A stretch of DNA of 64,000 nucleotides from contig JAZUNN010000030.1 of NCBI GenBank assembly GCA_045604155.1, forward strand, positions 3,202-67,201, read 5' to 3'. Under the pieces are notes generated by a model that was given only the letters and a program-made list of their open reading frames with translations, did no database searches and was not told the origin of the DNA. The DNA is from JAISGQ01 sp045604155 (GTDB lineage Bacteria > Bacillota > Clostridia > Oscillospirales > Acutalibacteraceae). The translations under genes and the position numbers were made by a program. Positions 51,428 through 60,711 of this stretch are shown here, in pieces (the first letter of the stretch is position 1; every line of letters starts with the position of its first letter).

Positions 51428-52458
51428 TGAACAACAAGGACGATTTTTTTGCTGAGTTTGAAAAGAATTACATTGGTGCAAATGATTGTATAAATATATC
51501 TCCCGACTTCGCTGAAAATACAATGAATCTTGTATTCGGGAGAAAAACAAAGAAAACGGTTTCCTTCAAAAAGGTTTTCACTGTCCTTGCCGCTGCCATG
51601 CTGATATGTGCTCTGTTTGCAGGCTCGGTAATTGCTGTGGGTGTTGCTGTAGGTGAGCACCTTGCCAGAACAAAATTCAGCAACGATACCCACTACACCT
51701 CAAACACCGATAAATATGTGACTACGATCAACCAGTCAAACACCTTTGAGGGTCTTACACTGGTTATGACCGAAGCCGTCCACGAAAACGAAAAGCTCTC
51801 AATCAAGTTCGATTTCTATTATGAGGACGGACGTGAGCTCAATGACGACGGTATATCCACCTATAAGGGATCACATCTGACAGTTGACGGACACAACTAC
51901 CACCATCAGGCCACAGGCTTCTCAGGGTCAAGCGGCACTGTAGGATGGATGACCATGGAATTTGATCTTTCCGACCTCCATCTCGTCGGAATGCATGATT
52001 TTGAGGTGTCCATCGATATCCTGTCCATATTCCATCAGAACGGCAAATCGGAAAACATCTACGGTCCCTGGAATTACTCCTTCAGCCTTGATGCAGGCAA
52101 CCTCCACGATGAAACCTTCATCTTTGATGTTGACCGCACAATCACCCTTTACAACGGCGACACAGTGTATGTTGACCGTATCGTATGCACACCCATAAGT
52201 CAGCGGCTTTACTTCACCGCACAGTCCTCTGTCAAACCGCATAATCCCTTCTATTTCGTCTATGCATATGACAGACTTGGACGCTGCGAATTCTCCTTTG
52301 ACAATATGACCGCAAACAAGGGTGAAAGCATCAACCAGCGACCCGATTATTTCGATTACAATGCAGAAACCCTGACACTGACCTTCTACGTGCGTGACGG
52401 CACGGGCAAGGAGCTCGCAGATCCTATTGAGCTTACTGTAGGCAGAATGGAAGAATAA
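51427..52458 (+). CDS. DUF4179-type membrane protein, probable anti-sigma factor
   Basis: A 343-residue single-pass membrane protein. The cytoplasmic N-terminus (1-45) contains ISPDFAENTMNLVF, followed by a Lys-rich stretch, a membrane segment (VLAAAMLICALFAGSVIAVGV, about 55-77) and a large extracytoplasmic beta domain starting NQSNTFEGLTLVMTEAVHEN, the DUF4179 pattern. Such proteins hold the partner sigma factor at the membrane until an outside signal arrives. There is no zinc-binding HxxxCxxC in the N-terminus. Confidence 0.85.
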   Translation: MNNKDDFFAEFEKNYIGANDCINISPDFAENTMNLVFGRKTKKTVSFKKVFTVLAAAMLICALFAGSVIAVGVAVGEHLARTKFSNDTHYTSNTDKYVTTINQSNTFEGLTLVMTEAVHENEKLSIKFDFYYEDGRELNDDGISTYKGSHLTVDGHNYHHQATGFSGSSGTVGWMTMEFDLSDLHLVGMHDFEVSIDILSIFHQNGKSENIYGPWNYSFSLDAGNLHDETFIFDVDRTITLYNGDTVYVDRIVCTPISQRLYFTAQSSVKPHNPFYFVYAYDRLGRCEFSFDNMTANKGESINQRPDYFDYNAETLTLTFYVRDGTGKELADPIELTVGRMEE

Positions 52459-52492
52459 AAAAAGAGCCTGACTTTCGTCAGGCTCTTTTTTT
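52457..52492. terminator. Bidirectional terminator
   Basis: A/T-flanked perfect stem AAAGAGCCTGAC with loop TTTC and GTCAGGCTCTTT; it serves the anti-sigma gene and the convergent membrane-protein gene. Confidence 0.88.
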
Positions 52493-53285
52493 ATTCTTCT
52501 GTGATTTCTTCAGTGTCAGACTCAGACACATCGCTTCCCGATACATCTGTTTCAGACATATCGGTACCTGATACATCATCGTCATCCTCCTCCAGAGCGG
52601 AGAAGTCAATATACTCATCCATGGAATATGCCACGCCGTCAACATAGGTCTTGTATGTGAATGGGTAGTAGTAAAGGACATAGTCACCGTTTTCAAAGCG
52701 GCGGAAAATTGTTACCTTGTAAGCCATTTTCTGCTTTCCGCTTCCGGTGGTTGCATCGAAGGGATAGACAGAAACTCTCTTTGTGCCGTCAGCCTCTGTA
52801 TCGTTGGTTTCAATCAGCTTCACAGGCCAGAAGTTATTGTCGTACTTTTCGTACATCTTGCGAACAGAATAGAAATCCTCGTTGTTTTCAAAGGAATATC
52901 TTCCGTTGTAGGCTTCGGTATAGACAAGAGCGGCAATAAGAAGAACACCGCAGATTACAAGCTTTACAGGTGTTGTGCGCAGGAATCTACGCCACTTGAT
53001 CTTGGGAATAAGCATGAAGAAAAGGAAGCCGATTGCAACAAGCACAATGATTATCATTATGTTTGCAATATTTTCCATGCCCATGCTTATAAAGATTATG
53101 CCGTCAAAAATCATTGCAGGGAATTCAAAGAATGCCAGAATGATTTCCGCAAAGATAAGCAGATACAAACCCAGCATACAGAATCTTGCCAGCTTGACTC
53201 TGTGGCTGTCTGCATAATACAGCAATATAGAGCCTCCCATGAATACAAGGGAGAAAATAATAACAAGAAGTCCGAAGGTACTCAC
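52491..53285 (-). CDS. Four-helix membrane protein with acidic SD-repeat tail
   Basis: A 264-residue protein of unknown family. It has hydrophobic segments at about 3-22, 33-52, 65-93 and 110-125, then an extracytoplasmic domain of about 100 residues (YSFENNEDFYSVRKMYEKYD ... YYYPFTYKTYVDGVAY). The last 30 residues are strongly acidic with repeated (S/T)-D-V/M-S units (SGTDMSETDVSGSDVSESD). The gene precedes the anchored protein gene at 53309-54298 in the opposite order of reading, so the two lie head-to-tail on the minus strand with 23 bases between them. No function can be assigned. Confidence 0.65.
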   Translation of the reverse strand: MSTFGLLVIIFSLVFMGGSILLYYADSHRVKLARFCMLGLYLLIFAEIILAFFEFPAMIFDGIIFISMGMENIANIMIIIVLVAIGFLFFMLIPKIKWRRFLRTTPVKLVICGVLLIAALVYTEAYNGRYSFENNEDFYSVRKMYEKYDNNFWPVKLIETNDTEADGTKRVSVYPFDATTGSGKQKMAYKVTIFRRFENGDYVLYYYPFTYKTYVDGVAYSMDEYIDFSALEEDDDDVSGTDMSETDVSGSDVSESDTEEITEE

Positions 53286-53308
53286 ATCGAACGCCCCCTT
53301 TTATTATG

Positions 53309-54298
53309 TCAGCAGATCACAAGCTCCAGTCCGTAGGCTATTGCATAATTCTTGATGCAGCCGGGAACAGAGGAGCGCAGGGAAGATGAGCTTGCATAGT
53401 AACGAAGCTCGCCTGTATCGTCATTTTCGTTGTATATGCCGATACATACCTTTCCGTCAGATGAGCAGAGGACCATGCATCTGCCCTCATATTTAAGCTC
53501 GTACTGATATTTTATCATGCCGGTTTCCTTGTCAACCATGATTCCGGCTCCGTTTTTATCGGTCTGATATTCAGAGCTGCTCTGGGAAACACCCATTTTG
53601 CTTCCCTCGCTGAGAATCTTCTTGCAAAGAGAATAATCATCGCCGCTCATAATATCGGAAAGCTTTGACCTTGTGGCGGAAGCATTGATAATGTTTCCGT
53701 CATAATCGGATTCAGGCTCGTCCGTATAAGTGGGCTCGCCGCTTATATACTTGCCGTTTGCAGCCTTCAGCCCTGAAAGGGTCACGCTTTTGCTGCCGCA
53801 TTCAAATTTCAGAACATTTCCGTCATAGGTCCACTCTGCGGTGTTTTCGCTGACAAACTCAGCATAGCCTGCATAATTTGTGTCAGGCAGGGAAAGAGAA
53901 AATTCAAATCCCTCGCTGTCCTGACCTGAAACCTTCAGCTTTGCAGCCTTGGCAGACTCCACATTGGTGCGGTTATAGCTGCCGTCAAGACCTGTTACTG
54001 TAACGGTGAAGGAAGGTTCACTCTCAACAGGAGTGCTTTCAACAGGCTCTTCTTTCTCGTTATCCTCTGTTTCAGTTACTTCTGAAACAGTGTCGTCATA
54101 GTCCTGACCGTAGTCCTCACCCGAAGCTCCCATACTCTCAGAGCTTCCTGTTTCCTGCACATTATCCTTTTTGTCCATCGCTCTTACAAGAACAATGATA
54201 AGTGCAACACCGATAATTATTACAAGCAGTGCGCCCAGGGACTTCAGGTCAAAGCCGTTGTCTGCACTGCTGCTTTTTCTTTTCTTTCTGGATGCCAT
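53309..54298 (-). CDS. Membrane-anchored extracytoplasmic protein of unknown family
   Basis: A 329-residue protein: positively charged N-terminus (ASRKKRKSSS), one membrane segment (SLGALLVIIIGVALIIVLV, about 17-36), an acidic linker, then a beta-rich domain (FTVTVTGLDGSYNRTNVESA) and a C-terminal segment with repeated SS/YY. The start at 54298 is chosen for GGAGG 5 bases upstream. It lies 13 bases after the Nudix gene and before the membrane protein at 52491-53285, so these three are probably one operon. I do not recognise the family. Confidence 0.65.
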   Translation of the reverse strand: MASRKKRKSSSADNGFDLKSLGALLVIIIGVALIIVLVRAMDKKDNVQETGSSESMGASGEDYGQDYDDTVSEVTETEDNEKEEPVESTPVESEPSFTVTVTGLDGSYNRTNVESAKAAKLKVSGQDSEGFEFSLSLPDTNYAGYAEFVSENTAEWTYDGNVLKFECGSKSVTLSGLKAANGKYISGEPTYTDEPESDYDGNIINASATRSKLSDIMSGDDYSLCKKILSEGSKMGVSQSSSEYQTDKNGAGIMVDKETGMIKYQYELKYEGRCMVLCSSDGKVCIGIYNENDDTGELRYYASSSSLRSSVPGCIKNYAIAYGLELVIC

Positions 54299-54311
54299 AA
54301 TAACCTCCGAT

Positions 54312-54875
54312 TCAGTGCTTGCTGTAAATGCCACGCTCTATTGCGCATTTCAGAATAAGCACCTGTGACTTTGAGTCGGTAATTTCACCGTTGAGAACAA
54401 GCTCCGCCGCCTTTTCAAGTGGTATGAACTCCACATTCAGAAATTCGTCCTCGTCAAGCTGCTGCGCCCCTGCGCCGTCGATATCGCAGGCATAGAGATG
54501 TATTATCTCGCTTACGTAGCCCGGTGTGGGATAAAGACAACCCATGCTTTTCCAGTTGAAGCCCTCCGCACCGACTTCCTCTTTAAGCTCTCTGCGGATC
54601 GCCTCGTCAGGCTCTTCACCCTTTTCAAGCTTTCCTGCGGGCAGCTCTGTAACCACCTGGCCGTAGGCATAGCGATACTGACGCACAAAAGCGATTTCAC
54701 CCTTCGGATTTATTGCTGCAACGCACACTCCGCCGTGATGGTCAACAATTTCTCTTGTGGATTCCGACCCATTTGGCAGACTTACCCTGTCCACATGGAC
54801 GGAGAAAATGCGTCCGTCATATATATCCTTTCTTGAAACCTGCGTTTCCTTCAATCTGTCCTCCGGATATATCAT
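54312..54875 (-). CDS. Nudix hydrolase, ADP-ribose pyrophosphatase type
   Basis: A 187-residue enzyme. The Nudix box GKLEKGEEPDEAIRRELKEE matches GX5EX7REUXEEXGU with all metal-binding glutamates, near residues 96-118, and the upstream strand FVRQYRYA and LPAGKLE are ADP-ribose pyrophosphatase features. It probably hydrolyses ADP-ribose or related nucleotide sugars to recycle them. The start at 54875 is behind GGAGGT. It is the first gene of a minus-strand group. Confidence 0.92.
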   Translation of the reverse strand: MIYPEDRLKETQVSRKDIYDGRIFSVHVDRVSLPNGSESTREIVDHHGGVCVAAINPKGEIAFVRQYRYAYGQVVTELPAGKLEKGEEPDEAIRRELKEEVGAEGFNWKSMGCLYPTPGYVSEIIHLYACDIDGAGAQQLDEDEFLNVEFIPLEKAAELVLNGEITDSKSQVLILKCAIERGIYSKH

Positions 54876-54937
54876 GTCCGCACCTCCTTATTCCTGCCCT
54901 TTATAATATCACAATTTCGTAGTTATGTAAAGCACAA

Positions 54938-55603
54938 TCAGCCAATAAGCTCCTCAGAATATAATTTGTAATCATATCCGTTGCTTTCGGCATAGTCCTG
55001 ACCCATTGTGCCCGGGTAAACTGTGAGCACAAAGTCCTCTGCACAGCCCAGGAATGTGTTGTGAGAAGCATTTTCAAAGCTTTCGGGAAGAACAACTGTC
55101 TTCAGCATACTGCAGTTTGCAAATGACATGACACCGATTGTGCGAATATTACGTGAAAGCTCCACGTTTATAAGTCTTGAGCAGCCCAGAAAAGCCTCGT
55201 CCTCTATGCAGCTGATGCCACTGCCCATCGTGACGCTTATAAGGCTGAGATTTTCGCAAAAAGCACCCTTTCCGATAACCTCAACAGTCTTTCCTTCAAC
55301 AGAATCAGGAATATTCACCGCACTGTCCTTTCCGTTGTAGTCAATAAGCACAAGTGCACCGTTGCGCATCTCAAACTCAAAATCTCCCTGACGTATTACT
55401 CCGTCATCATTCTGGGATGCAGCAGACTTTTCTTTGTATTTTTCAGGATTTTCCCTTTTATCCACCACTTTCAGCGCCCAGAACATTGACCCAATTCCAA
55501 GCACAGCACCGATTATGAGAAATATTCTGACCCTCTTTGCCTGCTCAATTATTTTCACCGTCTGCCGGCTTATAAACTTACTTTTTGAAGTTTTATTTTC
55601 CAT
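54938..55603 (-). CDS. Membrane-anchored LRR_5 (BspA-like) repeat protein
   Basis: A 221-residue protein with a cytoplasmic Lys/Arg-rich N-terminus, a membrane segment (IFLIIGAVLGIGSMFWALKV, about 27-46) and four to five LRR_5 repeats (GKGAFCENLSLISVTMGSGI, EDEAFLGCSRLINVELSRNI). It has no sortase signal, so it is tethered at the N-terminus. The repeats are of the same type as those in the giant adhesin at 18118-27372. It lies between the Nudix gene and the divergent HD-domain gene. Confidence 0.85.
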   Translation of the reverse strand: MENKTSKSKFISRQTVKIIEQAKRVRIFLIIGAVLGIGSMFWALKVVDKRENPEKYKEKSAASQNDDGVIRQGDFEFEMRNGALVLIDYNGKDSAVNIPDSVEGKTVEVIGKGAFCENLSLISVTMGSGISCIEDEAFLGCSRLINVELSRNIRTIGVMSFANCSMLKTVVLPESFENASHNTFLGCAEDFVLTVYPGTMGQDYAESNGYDYKLYSEELIG

Positions 55604-55849
55604 CTACTCGTTCTCCTTTTAACCGCAAATAGTTATCTTTTATTTTAACCCACCCCTCCCGTTGAAACAATATAGCCATATACACAAAATTAAACGATTA
55701 AATTTGGTAACATCGACAAAAAGAGAAATCATCATAAGAAAAACTCGTTATATTTTAGGCTTTTTTATTTAATAAGTTTATGATAAAATCATTACGTAAT
55801 TAAACTGAATTATTTATCCGCTGTTTTTCGAAAGAGGGGATTTGAACAT
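55604..55849. other. Divergent AT-rich intergenic region
   Basis: About 245 bases between the LRR gene and the HD-domain gene. It is very AT-rich with several possible -10 elements (TAAAAT at 55783-55788), but no clear -35 at proper distance and no recognised RNA element. Confidence 0.4.
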
Positions 55850-57076
55850 ATGAAAAACCTGAAATTCCGAACATTTCTTTTATACGGCTCTATTATTCTT
55901 GCGCTGCTTATAATGCGTCAGCTTTTAATATATGATGTGGAGCATTCGCCTGCAAACAATGTTGACACTTCTCTTGATTCCACCACCGGAAGCATTTCCG
56001 AAAGCGACTATTATGTATCCCTTAAATCCCGTGAGGGTGAGGGCTGGTGGTTGGCTCTTGACCCGAAAAAACCCAATGAAATGTTCTTTGGTATCTGCTA
56101 CGATGCCGATGTCTACAATAACTCAAAACACTCCGTTGACAACTGGTCTGTTTCCTTCCCCGTCCCTGAAGACGGCACCATTACCGAGCTGTGGAATGCG
56201 GAATGGAAGATTGAGGACGGAATTCTCACCGTTTCGGGTCTTTCCTACAATAAAGACATAGAAAAGGGTACAAAGGAAACCTTCGGATTTGTTCTTTATA
56301 CTCCTCAGCCTGTTGATGAATTCACCCAGTTCAGCTTCAAAGCCACAAAAATCAGAGTAGTAACGGAGGAAATCACATACTGGATTATCCTGCTGGCAAT
56401 CTTTACGGTTTTCGTCGTTATGATAACCAATATAATCGCCTCTGTCAGGTACAGACGTATCCGTGCAAGATACCGTATGTGGCGCTCTGTTACCGAGCAG
56501 TCCATGCTCACTATCGCAAAGACCATCGACGCAAAGGATGAATACACCTCCGGTCACTCCTACCGTGTTGCGGTCATTTCAAGGCTTCTTGCCCAAAAAG
56601 CAGGTCTTTCCCGCTCGGAGCAGGAAAACATATTCTATATGGGTCTGCTTCACGACATCGGCAAGATAGGAATCCCCGACAATATTCTCAATAAAAACGG
56701 TCGCCTCAACGATGAAGAATGGGATCAGGTAAAACTTCATCCTGCAATCGGCGGCGATATTCTCAAGGACATAACCGCTATTCCCGATATCGAGTGCGGC
56801 GCACGTTATCACCACGAAAAATGGGACGGCACAGGCTACGGCGAAGGCAAGAAGGGTGAAGAAATTCCCCTTGTTGCAAGAATCATCTGCGTTGCAGATG
56901 CCTACGACGCCATGTCTACCAAGAGATGCTACAGAGATGAATTTGATTCTGAGTATATAATAAATGAACTGACAAGATGTGCAGGCACTCAGTTTGACCC
57001 CAAACTTGTTCCTTATATGATCGAGCTTATAAAGAACAGCGAAATCAAATTCGACGGCATCGAAAATCTGAAATAA
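55850..57076 (+). CDS. Membrane-bound HD-GYP-like phosphohydrolase
   Basis: A 408-residue protein: membrane segment 8-24, an extracytoplasmic domain of about 150 residues with aspartate/tryptophan-rich motifs (EGWWLALDPKKPNEMFFGIC), a second membrane segment (IILLAIFTVFVVMITNIIA, about 178-198) and a cytoplasmic HD domain. HSYRVAVISRLL, LLHDIGKIGIPDNILNK, KLHPAIGGDI and YHHEKWDGTGYGEGKKG are the HD-GYP residues; the family GYP triad reads GYG here. It probably hydrolyses cyclic di-nucleotides in response to an outside signal. No GGDEF protein is in the window. Confidence 0.88.
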   Translation: MKNLKFRTFLLYGSIILALLIMRQLLIYDVEHSPANNVDTSLDSTTGSISESDYYVSLKSREGEGWWLALDPKKPNEMFFGICYDADVYNNSKHSVDNWSVSFPVPEDGTITELWNAEWKIEDGILTVSGLSYNKDIEKGTKETFGFVLYTPQPVDEFTQFSFKATKIRVVTEEITYWIILLAIFTVFVVMITNIIASVRYRRIRARYRMWRSVTEQSMLTIAKTIDAKDEYTSGHSYRVAVISRLLAQKAGLSRSEQENIFYMGLLHDIGKIGIPDNILNKNGRLNDEEWDQVKLHPAIGGDILKDITAIPDIECGARYHHEKWDGTGYGEGKKGEEIPLVARIICVADAYDAMSTKRCYRDEFDSEYIINELTRCAGTQFDPKLVPYMIELIKNSEIKFDGIENLK

Positions 57077-57080
57077 GCAT

Positions 57081-57116
57081 AAACCACCCCATCAAAACTG
57101 ATGGGGTGGTATTTTC
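57081..57116. terminator. Terminator between convergent genes
   Basis: ACCACCCCATCA pairs with TGATGGGGTGGT across four bases, followed by ATTTTCTT. Confidence 0.85.
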
Positions 57117-58433
57117 TTACTTTCCCGAAACGCTGATATCGGTGAACATTACCTCAGGAGCACCCATTTTTGCTCCTGCACCGAATTCGACCTTGTCGGA
57201 AACCGCCGCAGCCTTCTTTATAAGGCTGTAGAAGTTGTCGGCGATGGTAAAGTTTTTCACGTGCTTTGTCTTTTTTCCGTTTTCAACAAGATAGCCCGCA
57301 GCTTCAAGGGAAAAGTCACCGCTCTGGACATTTGCCCCTGCGTGCATACCCTTAAGCTCTGTGATAAATATGCCGTTATCAAGCTTTCGGAGAAGTTCCT
57401 CGGAGGTGTACTCACCTGCTTCGATGTACATTCCGACAGGAGAAATATTCTTTGCCGAGGATGCATTTCCCGTGGTTTCTTTTCCGAAAAGCTTTGCGTA
57501 CATTCTGTTGTAAAGAAGAGTTTTAAGTACACCCTTTTCAATTACATTCTTCTTATATACCGCCACACCCTCTGCATCAAAGGGACATCTGCCGAATTTA
57601 TCGGGATGGAATGGGTCATCGGTAATTGTCAGTACATCGCTTGCAACCTTTTCACCTTCCTTGCCTGCAAGGAGAGTGGTTTTGAGATATGCACTGCGTG
57701 CAGAGAAAACAGGCGAGAAAACGGAAAGCAGCGAGCGCATTGTGGGCTTGTCGATTATGATATCGTACTTTCCCGAATCCACCGACTCTGCACCCAGCTT
57801 TGAAAGTGCGGTGTTTACAGCCTCTGCGGCTATCTCGTCTGCAGTCTTTTTCTTCATTTCGGAAATCTCATAGTCCTCCTGACCTTCCTCGCCCGCCTTG
57901 ACAGCAGCCACAACGCCGTGGATAAGAATGGAGGTTTCATAGGAAAGATCGAGTCCTGCCGAGCTGATATATGCCCTTTCCTCGCTCATTCCGCTCGTGA
58001 AGGACTGTGTGCCGTCAACCACCTTGTCAGAAAGAGAATAGACCTTCCTCTGAAGCTCCAGGGTGTGAGCCATAAGCTCCTCAGCAGAGGGGATTTCTGT
58101 CTTTTCTTCCTCGATTACGGTGTAATTTTGCGAGCCCTCAAAAAGAGGCACTTCGTCGGGGTCGTCAACAACCTCGGCATTGGCGCAGGCTCTGTATACC
58201 AGCTCTGCTGCAGCCTCGGGGGTGACAAGCTCGCTTTCGGCGTAGCCGCTTCTGCCGTTTTTGACGCATCTTACAAGAATTGAGCCCGTGCGGGTATATG
58301 AAACAGAGGAAATTTCGTCCTTCAGTGCCTCAGCACCTGCGCTGACCCCTGATTCTATCTTTATTTCATAGCCTTCGGCACCTGCTGCCTCGGCAGCCTT
58401 TGCCACAGCATTTTTTATTTCAGTGTTGTTCAT
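57117..58433 (-). CDS. pmbA: PmbA/TldE-type metallopeptidase-related subunit
   Basis: A 438-residue protein of the TldD/PmbA family (ALKDEISSVSYTRTGSILVR, GTQSFTSGMSEERAYISSAG, KLDNGIFITELKGMHAGAN). It lacks the HExxxH zinc site, as TldE/PmbA proteins do, and is expected to pair with the TldD protein encoded 12 bases upstream. The complex degrades unstructured peptides and in some bacteria removes leader peptides of ribosomally made bacteriocins. No bacteriocin genes are recognised in the window. Confidence 0.9.
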   Translation of the reverse strand: MNNTEIKNAVAKAAEAAGAEGYEIKIESGVSAGAEALKDEISSVSYTRTGSILVRCVKNGRSGYAESELVTPEAAAELVYRACANAEVVDDPDEVPLFEGSQNYTVIEEEKTEIPSAEELMAHTLELQRKVYSLSDKVVDGTQSFTSGMSEERAYISSAGLDLSYETSILIHGVVAAVKAGEEGQEDYEISEMKKKTADEIAAEAVNTALSKLGAESVDSGKYDIIIDKPTMRSLLSVFSPVFSARSAYLKTTLLAGKEGEKVASDVLTITDDPFHPDKFGRCPFDAEGVAVYKKNVIEKGVLKTLLYNRMYAKLFGKETTGNASSAKNISPVGMYIEAGEYTSEELLRKLDNGIFITELKGMHAGANVQSGDFSLEAAGYLVENGKKTKHVKNFTIADNFYSLIKKAAAVSDKVEFGAGAKMGAPEVMFTDISVSGK

Positions 58434-58445
58434 ATTGCACCTCCA

Positions 58446-59834
58446 CTATGCCTGTCCGCCTACGGTGATATCGGAAACTCTGATAAGTGGCTGACCTACA
58501 TCTGTAGGCACCGAGCCGCTGGAAGAGCCGCACATACCCTGAGCGGTTTCCAGATTCTGACCTGCCATATCTATCTTCTGAAGCACCTCGCTGCCTGTAC
58601 CGATAAGGCTTGCACCTCGGACAGCCTCGCATATCTTGCCGTTTCTGATTATATATCCCTCGTTGACAGCAAAGTTGAATGCTCCCGTGAAGGGGTTTAC
58701 CGAGCCGCCGCCCATGGCTGCGCAGTAAATTCCGTTGTCGATGGATGCGATAATATCCTCGTTCTTATCGGGTCCGTTGTCGATAAATGTGTTTGTCATA
58801 CGTGAAGTAGGCTCGTATGCGTAGCTCTCACGCCTTGCGCTGGCGGTGTGAGGCATACCCATTCTTCGTGAGCCCAGTCGGTCAATCATATAGGATGTAA
58901 GGATTCCGTCCTTTATAAGCACTCTTCTCTGCATGGGATTTCCTTCGTCATCAATGTTGCAGGAGCCCCATGCATTTGGAATAGTGCCGTCGTCAATAGC
59001 GGTAACCTTGGGATTTGCAATCTGCTGACCCATCTTTCCTGCCATCTGTGACATACCGATTGCCACACTTGTGGCTTCAAGAGAGTGTCCGCAGGCTTCG
59101 TGGAAGATAACTCCGCCGAAGCCGTTTTCAATGGCAACGGTCATTTTTCCCGAAGGGCAGGGCACCGCATTGAGGTTTACCATTGCCTGCCTTGCGGCCT
59201 TTTCGCCGATGGATTCGGGAGTAACCTCATCAAAGAATTCAAGACCCATGCTCCGTCCGGGGGAGCTGGAGCCGGACTGATTCTGAGTGCCGTCGGACGC
59301 AACCGCCTGCACGCTCATGCGTGTGCGCACCTGACGGTCGCCGGTGTAAAGTCCCTCACTGTTTGCAACAATAAACTGCTTGTCGTGGCAGACAAAATTG
59401 CCCGAAACCTGAAGAATTTTACTGTCGTGGGCATATGCAGTGCCGCAGGCAGCACGGAGCATATCCGCACGAAGAGATGCAGGCACATCGGAGGGCAGAC
59501 GCTTTACGGGAAGAATATTGCCGTTTATTCTCTCGACAAGGCAGAAATCAGGGATTTTATCCGCACTTTTTCCTACCGCCTGAGCCGCACGGAGTGCGCA
59601 CTCACGAAGCCCGCTTTCGGACAGGTCTGTGGTGCAGGCAAAGAAAGTATTTGTGCCGAGGAATGCACGGATTCCCACACCGCTGATAACGGTGTCCGAC
59701 ACGTTTTCGATCTTTTTGTTGCTGTAGGTAATTATGTCCTTTTTGGAGTGCTCTGCGAACACCTCAACAAAGTCAGCGCCGCCACGAAGTACAATAGCGA
59801 TAAGCTCTGACAGAATTTTCTTGTCTATCATCAT
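58446..59834 (-). CDS. tldD: TldD-type zinc metallopeptidase
   Basis: A 462-residue protease subunit. The zinc-binding HEACGHSLEA lies near residue 240, with the family's GSCNIDDEGNPMQRRVLIKD and the C-terminal GSGSVPTDVGQP further on. The start at 59834 follows GAAAGGA; ATGATG gives two adjoining starts. It forms an operon with pmbA, and the two make a hetero-oligomer that encloses the active site. Confidence 0.93.
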   Translation of the reverse strand: MMIDKKILSELIAIVLRGGADFVEVFAEHSKKDIITYSNKKIENVSDTVISGVGIRAFLGTNTFFACTTDLSESGLRECALRAAQAVGKSADKIPDFCLVERINGNILPVKRLPSDVPASLRADMLRAACGTAYAHDSKILQVSGNFVCHDKQFIVANSEGLYTGDRQVRTRMSVQAVASDGTQNQSGSSSPGRSMGLEFFDEVTPESIGEKAARQAMVNLNAVPCPSGKMTVAIENGFGGVIFHEACGHSLEATSVAIGMSQMAGKMGQQIANPKVTAIDDGTIPNAWGSCNIDDEGNPMQRRVLIKDGILTSYMIDRLGSRRMGMPHTASARRESYAYEPTSRMTNTFIDNGPDKNEDIIASIDNGIYCAAMGGGSVNPFTGAFNFAVNEGYIIRNGKICEAVRGASLIGTGSEVLQKIDMAGQNLETAQGMCGSSSGSVPTDVGQPLIRVSDITVGGQA

Positions 59835-59879
59835 ATTTTTCCTTTCAGAATGAAATGGTGGTATGCTCATTAAAAGCAT

Positions 59880-60230
59880 ACCACCGTTTAAGATAAAAGA
59901 AAAGTGAAAATCGCCTGACTTTTCACAAATTTTACAATATGAAAACCGATTGATTTTATCGGGTCAGATATATTTTTCGTACTTCACTTGAGGAGAAGGC
60001 TTTTTAATAATCGCATATATTATCCGCAGCGAAAAACACCGACATTTCAGAAATGTCGGTGTTTTTTTATAAGAACCGTCCCCATTCATATTGTTGCCGC
60101 CAAAGCAGCTCCAGCCTCTTGTACAAGGTGTGTCACTGCATCTGCAAAGCAGAAGTTAGAGCTTCAAGAACTTGTACGTTCCGCCGACCGTCATGTTTAA
60201 TGGGCGTCTTATAACAAAATTATTTCTCCA
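59880..60230. other. Intergenic region with terminator and an unidentified segment
   Basis: About 350 bases. It contains a strong terminator at 60032-60068. The part at 60085-60200 has balanced base composition unlike ordinary spacer and can be read as an open frame (AAKAAPASCTRC ... KLELQELVRSAD), but there is no start site and no recognised family. It may be a remnant of a gene or mobile element. Confidence 0.4.
60032..60068. terminator. Terminator-like perfect hairpin
   Basis: AAAAACACCGACATTT pairs with AAATGTCGGTGTTTTT across three bases, with a run of seven T after the stem. Confidence 0.85.
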
Positions 60231-60247
60231 ATGTATAGACTATACAT
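60231..60247. promoter_or_regulatory. 17-bp perfect palindrome, probable operator of the XRE gene
   Basis: ATGTATAG-A-CTATACAT lies about 95 bases before the XRE start. A partial related site, ACTATATATTG, occurs at 60319-60331 directly before the ribosome binding site. Autoregulation by the XRE protein is likely. Confidence 0.65.
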
Positions 60248-60340
60248 TCATATGCCACTCTGGGCATAATTATATCATTTTTTCTAATAAAATCAATACC
60301 TGAGAGAAAAAATATCTAAACTATATATTGGAGGTCTATT

Positions 60341-60619
60341 ATGGCAAGACAGCTTTTTCTTGTAAAGGGTAATATATGCGGAGATCGTGTCCGTCTTGGT
60401 CGTGCATTACAGGACCCTCCTATGAAACAAGACGACCTCGCACGTGAGATTCAACTTATGGGAATGGACATCACTCCTACCATCATCTCAAGAATTGAAC
60501 AGAACAAGCGCCATGTATGCGATGCTGAACTTCGTATGCTGGCAAAGGCTCTGCACGTATCCATGGACTGGCTGTGCGGCGACAGTGATGAGATCGATCT
60601 GAAAAATCACCGCAGGTAA
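60341..60619 (+). CDS. XRE-family transcriptional regulator
   Basis: A 92-residue protein with one Cro/CI helix-turn-helix (KQDDLAREIQLMGMDITPTI followed by ISRIEQNKRHVCDAELRMLA). Between helices two and three it has a short insert (LMGMDIT). It starts 6 bases after GGAGG. The C-terminal DWLCGDSDEIDL is the usual end of short XRE proteins. It is followed by the acidic 189-residue protein after about 90 bases. Confidence 0.88.
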   Translation: MARQLFLVKGNICGDRVRLGRALQDPPMKQDDLAREIQLMGMDITPTIISRIEQNKRHVCDAELRMLAKALHVSMDWLCGDSDEIDLKNHRR

Positions 60620-60711
60620 TAATCTTTCCAAATCGTAAATATATGCTTGTAAAAATCATATCTGTCCGATATGCTTAATCAAGCTATATTCAAGCGAAAG
60701 GAAAATAAAAC

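Noticed and set aside
59988..60200. Small open frame of 70 codons
   Set aside because: It reads through a terminator hairpin and lacks a binding site; at most its second half is a gene remnant.
60070..60200. Possible small structured RNA between tldD and the XRE gene
   Set aside because: Apart from the terminator no extended pairing or known RNA motif could be found by eye, and a covariance search was not possible.
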